The notes under the pieces are model-generated. The model worked only from the letters and a program-made list of their open reading frames with translations, ran no database searches and was not told where the DNA came from. Below, in pieces: positions 9,879 through 18,078 of a stretch of DNA of 64,000 nucleotides. The first letter of the stretch is position 1. Each line of letters begins with the position of its first letter. The DNA comes from Parazoarcus communis (GTDB lineage Bacteria > Pseudomonadota > Gammaproteobacteria > Burkholderiales > Rhodocyclaceae): contig NZ_CP022187.1 of assembly GCF_003111645.1 (NCBI RefSeq), forward strand, positions 3,348,001 through 3,412,000, given 5' to 3'. A program made the translations under genes and the position numbers.

Positions 9879-10511
9879 TCAGTCGGGGCAGCCGATGCAG
9901 CCCTCGGTTTGCGTGCCGAGAAAGATCGCGCCGCCAAGTTTGGCGCCGGTCAGATCGGCGTCGACGAGCGATGCCCGGTTGAAATTCACGCCCTGAAGGT
10001 TGGCGCCGACAAGTGAGGCGCCTTTCAGGTTCGCCGCGCGCAGGTTGGCGCGCTGCATGTCCGCATTCTTCAACTGTGCGCCGCCCAGGCGGGCGTTGGT
10101 GAAGTCCGCCCCGGTAAGGATGGTGTCGGACAGATCGGCGGCGCTCAGGTCTGCATTCTGAAACGTTGCGCCATGCAAGTCCGCGCCGGCAAGCCTGGCC
10201 TCATTCAGCCGCGCCCCTTTGAGGTTGATGCGCGACATCGACGCCTCGCGCAGATCCGTGCCGCGCAGATCGGTGTAGGAAAAGTTGGCTTCGCCCAGCT
10301 CGGCACCGCGCAGGTTGGCGCCGGCGAGACTGCTGCGGGTGAACTGAGAGTTCATCAGATTGACGCCGGCCAGGTCCGCACCGTTCAGGTTCAGGCTGGT
10401 GCACAAGGTGCCGCGCCGGATGTCGCAGCCGCCCACGTTGCGACGCTCCTGGGCGTGGGCAGCAGTGACGGCGATGAAAGCGATGATCAACGGAAGGGTT
10501 TTTTTCAGCAT
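9879..10511 (-). CDS. Exported pentapeptide-repeat protein
   Basis: 210 residues from the ATG at 10511. A signal peptide (MLKKTLPLIIAFIAVTAAHAQ) is followed by about 30 tandem pentapeptides of the A(D/N)Lxx type, such as ANLRGAELGEANFSYTDLRG, which fold as a right-handed quadrilateral beta-helix. Two cysteines precede the repeats (GCDIRRGTLC) and two follow (GCIGC), possibly capping disulfides in the periplasm. The role is unknown; the family includes gyrase-protecting proteins, but an exported member would not act on gyrase. It is a single gene transcribed toward lipA. Confidence 0.85.
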   Translation of the reverse strand: MLKKTLPLIIAFIAVTAAHAQERRNVGGCDIRRGTLCTSLNLNGADLAGVNLMNSQFTRSSLAGANLRGAELGEANFSYTDLRGTDLREASMSRINLKGARLNEARLAGADLHGATFQNADLSAADLSDTILTGADFTNARLGGAQLKNADMQRANLRAANLKGASLVGANLQGVNFNRASLVDADLTGAKLGGAIFLGTQTEGCIGCPD

Positions 10512-10781
10512 GTTGTCCGCTTGGTATGGGCGTGATTCAGCCTGTTGGATAGCGTCCGGGCCGATTGGTTTGCCCGCATGCACAGAATTATCAATGACGG
10601 CACGCGAAAAATGCGGCCGCAGGCGGTTCCGGTAGGTGGGTTGTCGAGCCGGTCAGGGTGCCGGGAGACATCGGGCTGTCGGGAGGCGTCAGCCCAGCGG
10701 GCCTGGTATCGGGGATGAAAACCGCAATTGCATCGACGTCCCGCTGCTGCATACTAATCGCTTGATCTTGTGGAGGATGCC

Positions 10782-11462
10782 ATGCGTTCCATTCTGAGAG
10801 TTTTCGCCTTTCTTGTCATCAGCGCACCGGTGTGGGCGGCCGGCGGACTGGCCGCGTTTACCGACAGTGAGGCCTCGGGTGGCCTGAAAGAGGCCCTGAG
10901 TCAGGGCGCCAGCCGCGCAGTCGAGCTGCTTGGACGTAACGGCGGCTTTCTCAATAACGACAAGGTGAAGATTCCCTTGCCCGACGGGCTGGCCCAGGCC
11001 GAGCCGCTGATCCGCATGACCGGGCGCGGCAAGGACCTCGACGAACTCGTGACCACGATGAACCGTGCAGCCGAAGCCGCCGTACCCGAGGCGAAGACGC
11101 TGCTGGCCAACGCGGTGAAGCAGATGAGCGTCACCGACGCCAAGAACATCCTGACGGGTGGCGACGATTCGGTGACCAGCTACTTCCGCGAGAAGACCCA
11201 GGACCAGCTCACCAAGCTGTTCCTGCCGGCGGTCAAGAAGAGCACCGACAAGCTCGAGCTGTCCGGTCAGTACAACAAGCTGGCGGGTCAGGCGGCCGGT
11301 ATCGGTCTGGTAAAGGGTGAGGATGCGCAGATCGAGAACTATGTGACGCGCAAGGCGCTCGACGGTCTGTACCTGATGATCGCCGAGGAAGAGCGTGCGA
11401 TCCGCAAGGACCCGGTCGGTGCGGTTGGCGGTCTGGCGAAGAAGATCTTCGGCGCACTCTGA
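10782..11462 (+). CDS. Exported DUF4197 protein
   Basis: 226 residues from ATG 10782, with GGAGG six bases upstream deciding the start. The signal peptide is MRSILRVFAFLVISAPVWAAG. The mature part resembles DUF4197: LSQGASRAVELLGRNGGF, KIPLPDGL, then a helical C-terminus ending EEERAIRKDPVGAVGGLAKKIFG. The family is periplasmic and of unknown function. It is followed by its own terminator and is not obviously in an operon. Confidence 0.8.
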   Translation: MRSILRVFAFLVISAPVWAAGGLAAFTDSEASGGLKEALSQGASRAVELLGRNGGFLNNDKVKIPLPDGLAQAEPLIRMTGRGKDLDELVTTMNRAAEAAVPEAKTLLANAVKQMSVTDAKNILTGGDDSVTSYFREKTQDQLTKLFLPAVKKSTDKLELSGQYNKLAGQAAGIGLVKGEDAQIENYVTRKALDGLYLMIAEEERAIRKDPVGAVGGLAKKIFGAL

Positions 11463-11518
11463 GCCGTCTGCCTGATCGCGCCGGCAGCGCGCGAGCAAGG
11501 CTTGGGGTACACTTCCGC

Positions 11519-11549
11519 AATGCCGCCTGTCCGGGCGGCATTGCTTTTC
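11519..11549 (+). terminator. Rho-independent terminator after the DUF4197 gene
   Basis: AATGCCGCC (11519-11527) pairs with GGCGGCATT (11534-11542) around a 6-base loop, followed by GCTTTT. It separates the DUF4197 gene from rep, whose start is only 20 bp further on. Confidence 0.7.
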
Positions 11550-11562
11550 CGGTCCCCTTCAG

Positions 11563-13560
11563 ATGTCAGCCCTCCTCAACGCCCCCCAACGTGAAGCCAT
11601 CCACTATCTGGACGGTCCCTGTCTCGTGCTCGCCGGTGCGGGCAGTGGCAAGACGCGGGTCATCACGCAGAAGATCGCGCACCTGATCAACGAGTGCGGG
11701 ATCAGCGCAAAGAACATCGCTGCGATCACCTTTACCAACAAGGCGGCCAGGGAGATGCAGGAGCGTGTCGCCCACCTGATGGGCGGCCGCGTGCCGGGCG
11801 GTCTCACGGTGTGTACCTTTCATGCGCTCGGCGTGCGGATCATCCGCCAGGAAGCGGTGCATTGCGGGCTCAAGCCGCAGTTTTCCATTCTCGATTCTTC
11901 GGACACGGTACAGATCGTCTCCGACGTGTCCGGCGACAACGACAAGGGCATCGCCAAGCAGATGCAGTGGCAGATCTCGTCGTGGAAGAACGCGATGATC
12001 ACGCCGGAGGAGGCCGCGCAACTGGCCGACAACGAGATCGCCTCCACCGCGGCGCTGCTGTACAAGGAGTACGAGCGCACGCTGCGTGCCTACCAGGCGG
12101 TCGATTTCGACGACCTGATTTCGCTGCCGGTGAGGCTGTTCGACGAGAACCCCGAGGTGCGCGAGCGCTGGCAGAACCGGCTGCGCTACCTGCTGGTGGA
12201 CGAGTATCAGGACACCAACCGCGCGCAGTACCGCCTGCTGCGCCTGCTCTCGGGCGTGCGTGGCGCATTTACCGCGGTGGGCGACGACGATCAGGCCATT
12301 TATGCCTGGCGTGGTGCCGACGTTGAAAACCTGCGTTTGCTGCAGGTCGATTACCCGAAGCTGAAGGTGATCAAGCTCGAGCAGAACTACCGCTCGTCAC
12401 GCCGCATTCTCGAAGCGGCCAACACGGTGATCGCCAACAACGAAAAGCTGTTCGAGAAGCGGCTTTGGTCCGAGCACGGCATTGGCGAGCAGATCGTGGT
12501 CACCAACTGCCCCGACCCCGATCGTGAAGCCGAGACCGTGGCGATGAAGATCACCGCGCACAAGTTCGAGAACCGCACCCGCTTCAAGGACTACGCGATC
12601 CTGTACCGCGGCAATCATCAGGCGCGGATCATCGAGCAGCAGTTGCGCAACCAGCACATCCCCTACGTGATTTCAGGCGGACAGAGCTTTTTCGACAAGC
12701 CCGAGATCCGCGACCTGATCTCCTACCTGCGCCTGCTGATGAACGAGGACGATGATCTTGCCTTCATTCGCGCCATTACCGTGCCCAGGCGCGGCGTCGG
12801 CGCGGCAACGATCGAAGCGCTGGGCAACTATGCCGGTCACCGTCACATCAGCCTGTTCGCCGCGGTGTTCGAGGAGGGCGCGGCGCAGCACCTGAATCCG
12901 AAGCAGCTCGAAGGCGTGCAGCAGTTCGCCGGCTTCATCAATCGCATGCAGTACCGCGCTACGCGTGAGCCGGCGGCGCAGCTGCTCGAGGACCTCCTCA
13001 CCGCGATCCGCTACGAGGCCTGGCTGTTCGAGCACTGCACGACGCGCGAGGCCGAGACCAAATGGAGCAACGTGCGCGATTTCGTCGACTGGCTCGGGCG
13101 CAAGGGCGCGGAGGACGGCAAGAACCTGATCGAGCTGACCCAGACCATCGCGCTGATTTCGATGCTGGACAAGGAAGATCCCGACTTTGACGGCGTGCAG
13201 CTCGCCACCCTGCATGCGTCCAAGGGGCTGGAGTTCCCGCATGTGTTCCTGATCGGCGTCGAAGAAGGTTTCCTGCCGCACCAGAGCAGCATCGACGAGG
13301 ACAAGGTCGAGGAAGAGCGGCGCCTGATGTATGTCGGCATCACCCGCGCGCAGCGCAGCCTCAATATCACCTGGTGCGAACGGCGCAAGGCGGGCAAGGA
13401 GGTGCGCGTATGCGAGCCCTCGCGATTCATTGCCGAGATGGGGGGCGACATCCGTATCAACGACCGCAAGAAGAGCGGCCCGGTGTCGAACGAGGAAGGG
13501 CGCGCCCGTGCGGCCAACCTGATGGCCATGCTCGAAGCGCGCAGCAAGCCCGGCGCCTGA
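11563..13560 (+). CDS. rep: ATP-dependent DNA helicase Rep (UvrD/Rep family, SF1A)
   Basis: 665 residues. Helicase motifs in order: N-terminal Q-motif region (LNAPQREAI), Walker A GAGSGKTRVIT, motif Ia ITFTNKAAREM, motif II LLVDEYQDTN, motif III VGDDDQAIYAWRGA, motif IV EQNYRSS, motif V TLHASKGLEF and motif VI RRLMYVGITRA. Rep is a 3'-5' helicase that assists replication forks past obstacles; the length matches Rep (about 670) rather than the longer UvrD. The C-terminus lacks the UvrD tail. It stands alone between two terminators. Confidence 0.92.
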   Translation: MSALLNAPQREAIHYLDGPCLVLAGAGSGKTRVITQKIAHLINECGISAKNIAAITFTNKAAREMQERVAHLMGGRVPGGLTVCTFHALGVRIIRQEAVHCGLKPQFSILDSSDTVQIVSDVSGDNDKGIAKQMQWQISSWKNAMITPEEAAQLADNEIASTAALLYKEYERTLRAYQAVDFDDLISLPVRLFDENPEVRERWQNRLRYLLVDEYQDTNRAQYRLLRLLSGVRGAFTAVGDDDQAIYAWRGADVENLRLLQVDYPKLKVIKLEQNYRSSRRILEAANTVIANNEKLFEKRLWSEHGIGEQIVVTNCPDPDREAETVAMKITAHKFENRTRFKDYAILYRGNHQARIIEQQLRNQHIPYVISGGQSFFDKPEIRDLISYLRLLMNEDDDLAFIRAITVPRRGVGAATIEALGNYAGHRHISLFAAVFEEGAAQHLNPKQLEGVQQFAGFINRMQYRATREPAAQLLEDLLTAIRYEAWLFEHCTTREAETKWSNVRDFVDWLGRKGAEDGKNLIELTQTIALISMLDKEDPDFDGVQLATLHASKGLEFPHVFLIGVEEGFLPHQSSIDEDKVEEERRLMYVGITRAQRSLNITWCERRKAGKEVRVCEPSRFIAEMGGDIRINDRKKSGPVSNEEGRARAANLMAMLEARSKPGA

Positions 13561-13596
13561 CGCTGCGGCGGGCCGGCCGGGGCCGGCAGGTGGACT

Positions 13597-13625
13597 AAAA
13601 AGGGCAGCCAGCGGCTGCCCTTTTT
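13597..13625. terminator. Bidirectional Rho-independent terminator, rep / cytochrome gene
   Basis: GGGCAGCC (13602-13609) pairs with GGCTGCCC (13613-13620) around AGC, flanked by five A's on the left and five T's on the right, so it can act on both strands. It sits between the convergent rep and cytochrome genes. Confidence 0.9.
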
Positions 13626-13647
13626 GCGTTCCGGGACCGTGCCCCGA

Positions 13648-14109
13648 TTACTGCTCGACCGGCGGCTCGGTGAAGTTCGCACCCGCCTGATTCACCAGGT
13701 AGGCGACTGCGCGCTTCACTTCGGTGTCGGTCAGGTCGCTTGCGCCGCCGCGTGCGGGCATGCTGTTCTTGCCGGCAATGGCCGAACTGGTCAGGCCGTC
13801 GAAGCCCAGTGCGATGCGGGACGCCCAGGCACCGGCGTCACCGGTCTTGGGGGCGTTCAGTGCGCCGGAGTCGTGGCAGCTGGCGCAGACGGCCTTGTAG
13901 ATCTGCTCGCCGGTGCGGCTGCCCGGGGCCACCTTGGAGACCTTGACTTCAAGTCTGGCGACCGGCTGGATGAGCGTCGCGGTGAGTTCCGGATCAACCG
14001 TGTTCTGCTGGCCACAGCCTGCGAGCAGCACGGCTGCAGCGACGGCGATAACCGGCAGGGCGAGGCGGGAGGGCCGCTGGGCGGCGTTCTGGGCGCGATG
14101 TACCGACAT
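13648..14109 (-). CDS. Membrane-anchored cytochrome c (c5-like)
   Basis: 153 residues from the ATG at 14109, preceded by AAAGGA. The N-terminal hydrophobic segment ends in a lipobox-like LLAGC, suggesting a lipoprotein. The mature part has one haem site, CASCH, at about residue 87, and a later conserved Met (NSMPARGG) as probable second haem ligand, as in cytochrome c5 (cycB) proteins. It would carry electrons in the periplasm. The upstream leader is unusual (see the terminator at 14168-14192). Confidence 0.85.
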   Translation of the reverse strand: MSVHRAQNAAQRPSRLALPVIAVAAAVLLAGCGQQNTVDPELTATLIQPVARLEVKVSKVAPGSRTGEQIYKAVCASCHDSGALNAPKTGDAGAWASRIALGFDGLTSSAIAGKNSMPARGGASDLTDTEVKRAVAYLVNQAGANFTEPPVEQ

Positions 14110-14167
14110 GCTGGATCCTTTGACTGGCGCGAGGCAAAGCAAAAAGTTGGAAACGGTTTTCCGCTCA

Positions 14168-14192
14168 CAAAAAAACCGCCTCAGAAGCGGTT
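14168..14192 (-). terminator. Rho-independent terminator in the leader of the cytochrome gene
   Basis: Read on the minus strand, AACCGC (14187-14192) and GCGGTT (14174-14179) form a stem followed by seven T's. It lies about 190 bp downstream of the diguanylate cyclase stop and 59 bp upstream of the cytochrome start, so it either ends cyclase transcription or attenuates the cytochrome gene. Confidence 0.75.
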
Positions 14193-14315
14193 CCGCTGAA
14201 AGCGTGTTTGGGCCCCAGGCAGCATTTCAGACCGCCTGCCTGCCAAAAAACTTGCACGAAAAGCCGCGCCTTGACAGGCATCAGGGCAAAAACCCTAAAA
14301 ACAGGCCGCATTTTA
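14193..14315 (-). promoter_or_regulatory. Structured leader or small RNA upstream of the cytochrome gene
   Basis: On the minus strand an extended -10 element (TGATAAAAT, hexamer 14310-14315) is followed by a hairpin AGGG/CCCT, a 9-bp stem GCCTGTCAA/TTGGCAGGC with one wobble, and then the terminator at 14168-14192. No convincing -35 is seen. The arrangement fits a transcription attenuator or a roughly 135-nt RNA; no known RNA family is recognised. Confidence 0.35.
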
Positions 14316-14384
14316 TCACCCATGCCTCAGTGAGGCCATAGCACCGGACATGCAAGATGTGCGCAGCCTTTCGCGTTCCCTGTT

Positions 14385-15428
14385 TCAGCGCGGCGTATCT
14401 GCATCGATGGCAACAACGCAGTTGCGCCCCCTGTCCTTGGCTTCATAGATGCCCTGGTCCGCACGGTGCATGAAAGCGGCGGGCTTCTCGCCCGGCCGAA
14501 ACTGCGACACCCCAATGCTGATCGTGCACCGGATCACGATGCCGGAAGACAGCACCACGGCCGTGCTGGCAAAGGCGGCGCACAGGCGGTGGGCGAGTTG
14601 TTCGGCCTCGTCCAGCCCGGTACCCGGCAGCAGCAGGGCGAACTCTTCACCGCCGTAACGGAAGTTGGTGTCGGCGCTGCGGGTGCTGTCCGTGATGACC
14701 TTTGCCAGCGCCTGCAGCACGCAGTCGCCTTCCAGGTGGCCGTAGGTGTCATTCAGCTGCTTGAAGTTGTCGGCGTCGAGCAGCAGCATCGACAGCGGTT
14801 GACGGTAGCGGCTGGCCCGCTCGCACTCCGTCTCGAGGCGGGCGAAGAAGTGACGGGCGTTGTACAGGCCGGTGAGCCCGTCGGTGATGCTCAGCAGGCG
14901 GTAGCGCGCCTCGCTGTCGCGCAAGGCCTGCTCGGCGCGCTTCTGTTCGGTAACGTCCTGCAGGGTTTCGATCGCGCCGACGACTTCGCCCGCCTCGTCG
15001 TGCAGCGGTGCTGCAGTGAAGAACAGCCAGCGTCCGCCGTCGCCGATGGCCGGGAAGAAGTCCTCGGCCTCGAAGGCGCCCGGTGTCAGTGGCGAGGGGC
15101 GGGATTTCTCGTGGTAGAACTGGCTGATCCTGTCCTCGAGCGCGCCGTCCAGTACAAGGTCGGCGAGCGTCGGACGTGCGCTGGGATAGAAGGCTTCCCA
15201 TTGGTGGCAGGTGCCGACCTGGCGCTCCGGGGGCAGGCCGGACAGGGCCGCCAGCGCACGGTTCCAGTGCGCAATGACATGGTTGCGATCGAGGACGAAG
15301 ATCGGAATCGGGCAGCTGTCGATGCCTTCCGCCAGCATGAAGTTTGCAGCCGGCAACCAGCGGGCTGCGGCGGCATGCGGAGCCGAGAGGCCTTCACCTG
15401 CTTTGTCCAGGGGCGGATCCATGCGCAT
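14385..15428 (-). CDS. Diguanylate cyclase with PAS sensor domain
   Basis: 347 residues from ATG 15428; upstream TTG/GTG starts are possible. A PAS domain (about residues 25-165, including GIDSCPIPIFVLDRNHVIAHWN and a PAC-like end) precedes a GGDEF domain with active-site GGEEF and an RxxD inhibitory site (RSAD) five residues before it, so product inhibition by c-di-GMP is expected. It makes c-di-GMP from two GTP. No membrane segment or phosphatase domain is visible, so the sensor is probably cytoplasmic. It is monocistronic. Confidence 0.92.
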   Translation of the reverse strand: MRMDPPLDKAGEGLSAPHAAAARWLPAANFMLAEGIDSCPIPIFVLDRNHVIAHWNRALAALSGLPPERQVGTCHQWEAFYPSARPTLADLVLDGALEDRISQFYHEKSRPSPLTPGAFEAEDFFPAIGDGGRWLFFTAAPLHDEAGEVVGAIETLQDVTEQKRAEQALRDSEARYRLLSITDGLTGLYNARHFFARLETECERASRYRQPLSMLLLDADNFKQLNDTYGHLEGDCVLQALAKVITDSTRSADTNFRYGGEEFALLLPGTGLDEAEQLAHRLCAAFASTAVVLSSGIVIRCTISIGVSQFRPGEKPAAFMHRADQGIYEAKDRGRNCVVAIDADTPR

Positions 15429-15544
15429 GGTGGTCGATGTGACTGGAGAGGACGCAAATATCCTCCGCACAACAAGGGAATGCAAGTCGCAGCCGGCGCC
15501 CGCCTGCTTAAGCGGGCAGCATGAAGCGCTGCGCGTGCCTGCTT

Positions 15545-16468
15545 TCAGCTGTCCTGAGGACGGGCCGACGCAAGGATGCGGAGCACCGGTTGCTCATGCT
15601 GCGATGCGCGATAGAACGCCATGATGCGGCGCACGTATTCCTGAGTTTCATCATAGGGCGGCACGCCGCCATAGCGCTCGACAGCCCCTTCGCCGGCGTT
15701 GTACGCGGCCGCCGTCATCAGCACGTCGCCCTCGAAACGCCGCAGCAGCCAGCGCAGGTAGGCCAGGCCGCCGCGCACGTTCTGCTCCGGGTCCATGATA
15801 TTGCGCACGCCGAAGCGCTCGGCCGTATCGGGAATCAGCTGCATCAGGCCTTGCGCGTTCCTGGGCGAGCGGGCGTCCGCATTGAAGTTGGATTCGGTGC
15901 GCACGATGGCCAGTGCCAGCCGCGGATCGACGTCGTAGCCCGGCGCCAGGCGCTGGACCAGGCGCGCATGACGACGGCGTTCGACCGACAGGGAGGCAAT
16001 GAAGCGCTCCACGACCTCGAAGGGCACAACCGCGCCCGAGTCGGCGATGGAACCCGCATCATCCGAGAAAAGGCATTCCGGCAAATCATTGCCAATATCG
16101 GCGGGGGATGAGCGGCCAGCAGCGAGCAACGCCTGGGCACCTTCATGTCCCTGGCGTGCAGCCAGCGCCAGCAGGTTGACCGCGTTATCCGGCTGATCGG
16201 CGAGCCTGCGATTCTTCAGCAGCAAGCGCCCCAGCTGGAATTGAGCCTCGATGCTGCCATGGCGAGCGGCGCCGCAGTAGCGTGCAGCCGCCAGCGCTGT
16301 CAGCCGACTGCGTTCGGCCCGATAGCCGTCTTCCAGCATGCGTGCGAGCACGGGTGGCTCATCCGTCCAGGCAGGCGCTTCACTGCTCGCGCCATTGCCA
16401 CCGGCAAAGCCGGTCGTGGCACAGAGCAGCAGTGAAGTTGCAAGCAGCAGGCGGAAAGGAGCGGGCAT
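15545..16468 (-). CDS. Lytic transglycosylase, SLT family
   Basis: 307 residues from ATG 16468 (an ATG at 16501 is also possible). The signal peptide is MPAPFRLLLATSLLLCATTGFA. A helical region with SEL1-like repeats (HGSIEAQFQLGRLLL, QGHEGAQALLAAG) precedes a C-terminal SLT domain: LALAIVRTESNFNADARSP contains the catalytic Glu, then GLMQLIPDTAERFGV and TAAAYNAGEGAVERYGG. It cleaves glycan strands to 1,6-anhydro products in the periplasm. Fusing Sel1-type repeats to SLT suggests protein partners. Confidence 0.9.
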   Translation of the reverse strand: MPAPFRLLLATSLLLCATTGFAGGNGASSEAPAWTDEPPVLARMLEDGYRAERSRLTALAAARYCGAARHGSIEAQFQLGRLLLKNRRLADQPDNAVNLLALAARQGHEGAQALLAAGRSSPADIGNDLPECLFSDDAGSIADSGAVVPFEVVERFIASLSVERRRHARLVQRLAPGYDVDPRLALAIVRTESNFNADARSPRNAQGLMQLIPDTAERFGVRNIMDPEQNVRGGLAYLRWLLRRFEGDVLMTAAAYNAGEGAVERYGGVPPYDETQEYVRRIMAFYRASQHEQPVLRILASARPQDS

Positions 16469-16646
16469 CGCAGCGTCATCGGAGCCGGTGATTGATGCCA
16501 TGACTCTAACGGCAGCGGAGGATGAAAGATGTGAACACCGACACCAAGTGAGGCAGATTGATATCAAGATCGTGCAGCATTCGCCTGGGGAACGATTACC
16601 TGAGTATTTCGGTCGGATACTTGTTACTTCATCAAGGAGCGCCGCC

Positions 16647-16838
16647 ATGGACTTGCCGGCAAAGTTGCGCAAATTCCGGATTTTTCAGGACGAGGTGAAG
16701 CTCGCCCATACTTCGCACTGGGACCTTGATTATCTCGGTCAGGCCGAGTTCGACGCACTCATGAAAGCGCCGATCGTCGGCGCGGACGACAACGCCTCCG
16801 AAACTGTCAAAGGCCTAGATCCTGCGCCACCAAAGTAA
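16647..16838 (+). CDS. Small hypothetical protein (63 aa)
   Basis: ATG 16647 is preceded by AAGGAG at seven bases, a near-ideal ribosome binding site. The product is charged and soluble (MDLPAKLRKFRIFQDEV, then WDLDYLGQAEFDALMKAP), with no signal peptide, membrane helix or motif I recognise. It ends just before msrA, whose translation starts 43 bp later, and lies divergently from the transglycosylase. Evidence for it being real is the ribosome binding site and unbroken frame; function is unknown. Confidence 0.55.
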   Translation: MDLPAKLRKFRIFQDEVKLAHTSHWDLDYLGQAEFDALMKAPIVGADDNASETVKGLDPAPPK

Positions 16839-16881
16839 CTGCATGAAGCGAACCCACGAATCCAGGCAAGGAGTGACACTG

Positions 16882-17508
16882 ATGAAGCGGAGCACAGCAA
16901 CGCTGGCACTGACCGCAATCCTTTGTGGCGGCGGCGTGACGGCGACAGCGTTTGCCACAGATGTTTCCACCGGGACAGGGCGGGTGGCAACAGAAACGGC
17001 GATTTTCGCTGGCGGATGTTTCTGGTGCACCGAGGCTGATTTCGAGAAGCTCCCCGGGGTGATCTCGGCGGAGTCGGGCTATACCGCCGGCAAGGAGGTC
17101 AATCCGACTTATGAGCAGGTCAGCGCGGGCAATACCGGTCATACCGAGGCGGTGCGTGTAATCTACGACCCCGCCCGCGTCAGCTACCCGCAACTGGTCG
17201 AGTACTTCTGGCGCACCATCGACCCGACTGCGAAGAATCGCCAGTTCTGCGATGTCGGCTCGCAGTATCGCTCCGGCATCTACTGGCAGAACGAAGCCGA
17301 GCGCAAGGTTGCTGAAGCCAGCCGCGAGGCCTTGCTCAAGAGCGGCAAGGTGTCGCGCATCCATACCGAGATCCTCGCCGCCTCTGCCTTCTATCCGGCC
17401 GAGGAATACCATCAGGACTACTACAAGAAGAACCCGCTGCGCTACAACTACTACCGTCGCGGCTGCGGCCGCGATGCCCAGCTGGAGAACATCTGGGGCA
17501 AGCGCTAG
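16882..17508 (+). CDS. msrA: Exported peptide-methionine (S)-S-oxide reductase MsrA
   Basis: 208 residues from ATG 16882, chosen because AAGGAG lies about ten bases upstream and a clear signal peptide (MKRSTATLALTAILCGGGVTATAFA) follows. The MsrA active site GGCFWCTE, the motif SGYTAGKEVNPTYEQVS and the C-terminal AEEYHQDYY are present. It reduces Met-S-sulfoxide in exported proteins, here in the periplasm. Further cysteines (QFCDVG, RRGCG) could be resolving residues. Most bacterial MsrA proteins are cytoplasmic, so the signal peptide is worth noting. Confidence 0.93.
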   Translation: MKRSTATLALTAILCGGGVTATAFATDVSTGTGRVATETAIFAGGCFWCTEADFEKLPGVISAESGYTAGKEVNPTYEQVSAGNTGHTEAVRVIYDPARVSYPQLVEYFWRTIDPTAKNRQFCDVGSQYRSGIYWQNEAERKVAEASREALLKSGKVSRIHTEILAASAFYPAEEYHQDYYKKNPLRYNYYRRGCGRDAQLENIWGKR

Positions 17509-17547
17509 CGACCCGCGGGAGCGGGCCGCCTGATGGCTGGGTGATTG

Positions 17548-18078
17548 TCAGCGCAGCGGAAGCTTGCCCATGGCGGCGATGGCGGCTTCGATGTTCTTGC
17601 GTGCTGCGCCTTCGTTTGCCAGTCTGAGCCGGGTAACGCCAACCAGGGAGTCGCCCGCGGTGGCGGTGTGGGCGCTCTTGATCGACTGCGCCCACACGGT
17701 GCTGCGGGTGCTGCGATCGATCAGCTTGTAGCTGACCTCCATTTCCACGGTGAAGGACATGCCGAACATGGGCTGCGAAAGGGTGGCGATGAAGGCCTCG
17801 AGCGAGTAGCCGGTTGCGCCAGCGTCGCCAGCGCGCGGAAACAGGCCTGCGGCGATCACGGACTGACTCAGGGCCGCAGCAAAGTCGGCGCTGGAGATCT
17901 GCGACGCACCGAGTGTGCTGGTGTCCTTGCCACCGATCACCGTGACGTTTACCGCCTCGGTGCTGCGTGCGCTGGTAGCGGGCGCCTGTTGAACCACCAT
18001 GCCTTCGATCGTGGATGGTGTGGCACAGCCTGCCGCGACTGCGGCAGCCATGAGGGAGACAATCAGCTGCTTTTTCAT
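17548..18078 (-). CDS. Putative lipoprotein (176 aa)
   Basis: The signal peptide ends in a lipobox (MKKQLIVSLMAAAVAAGC), so an outer- or inner-membrane lipoprotein is expected. The mature part (SSADFAAALSQSVIAAGLF; VEMEVSYKLIDRSTRSTVWAQSI) suggests a beta-sandwich periplasmic protein, but I do not recognise the family. Its ATG overlaps the stop of the upstream lipoprotein gene by four bases (ATGA), so the two are translationally coupled and probably work together. Confidence 0.75.
   Translation of the reverse strand: MKKQLIVSLMAAAVAAGCATPSTIEGMVVQQAPATSARSTEAVNVTVIGGKDTSTLGASQISSADFAAALSQSVIAAGLFPRAGDAGATGYSLEAFIATLSQPMFGMSFTVEMEVSYKLIDRSTRSTVWAQSIKSAHTATAGDSLVGVTRLRLANEGAARKNIEAAIAAMGKLPLR

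Noticed and set aside
14273-14302. TTGACA on the plus strand as a promoter -35
   Set aside because: No acceptable -10 follows at the right distance and no plus-strand gene starts there; it lies in the structured leader read on the other strand.
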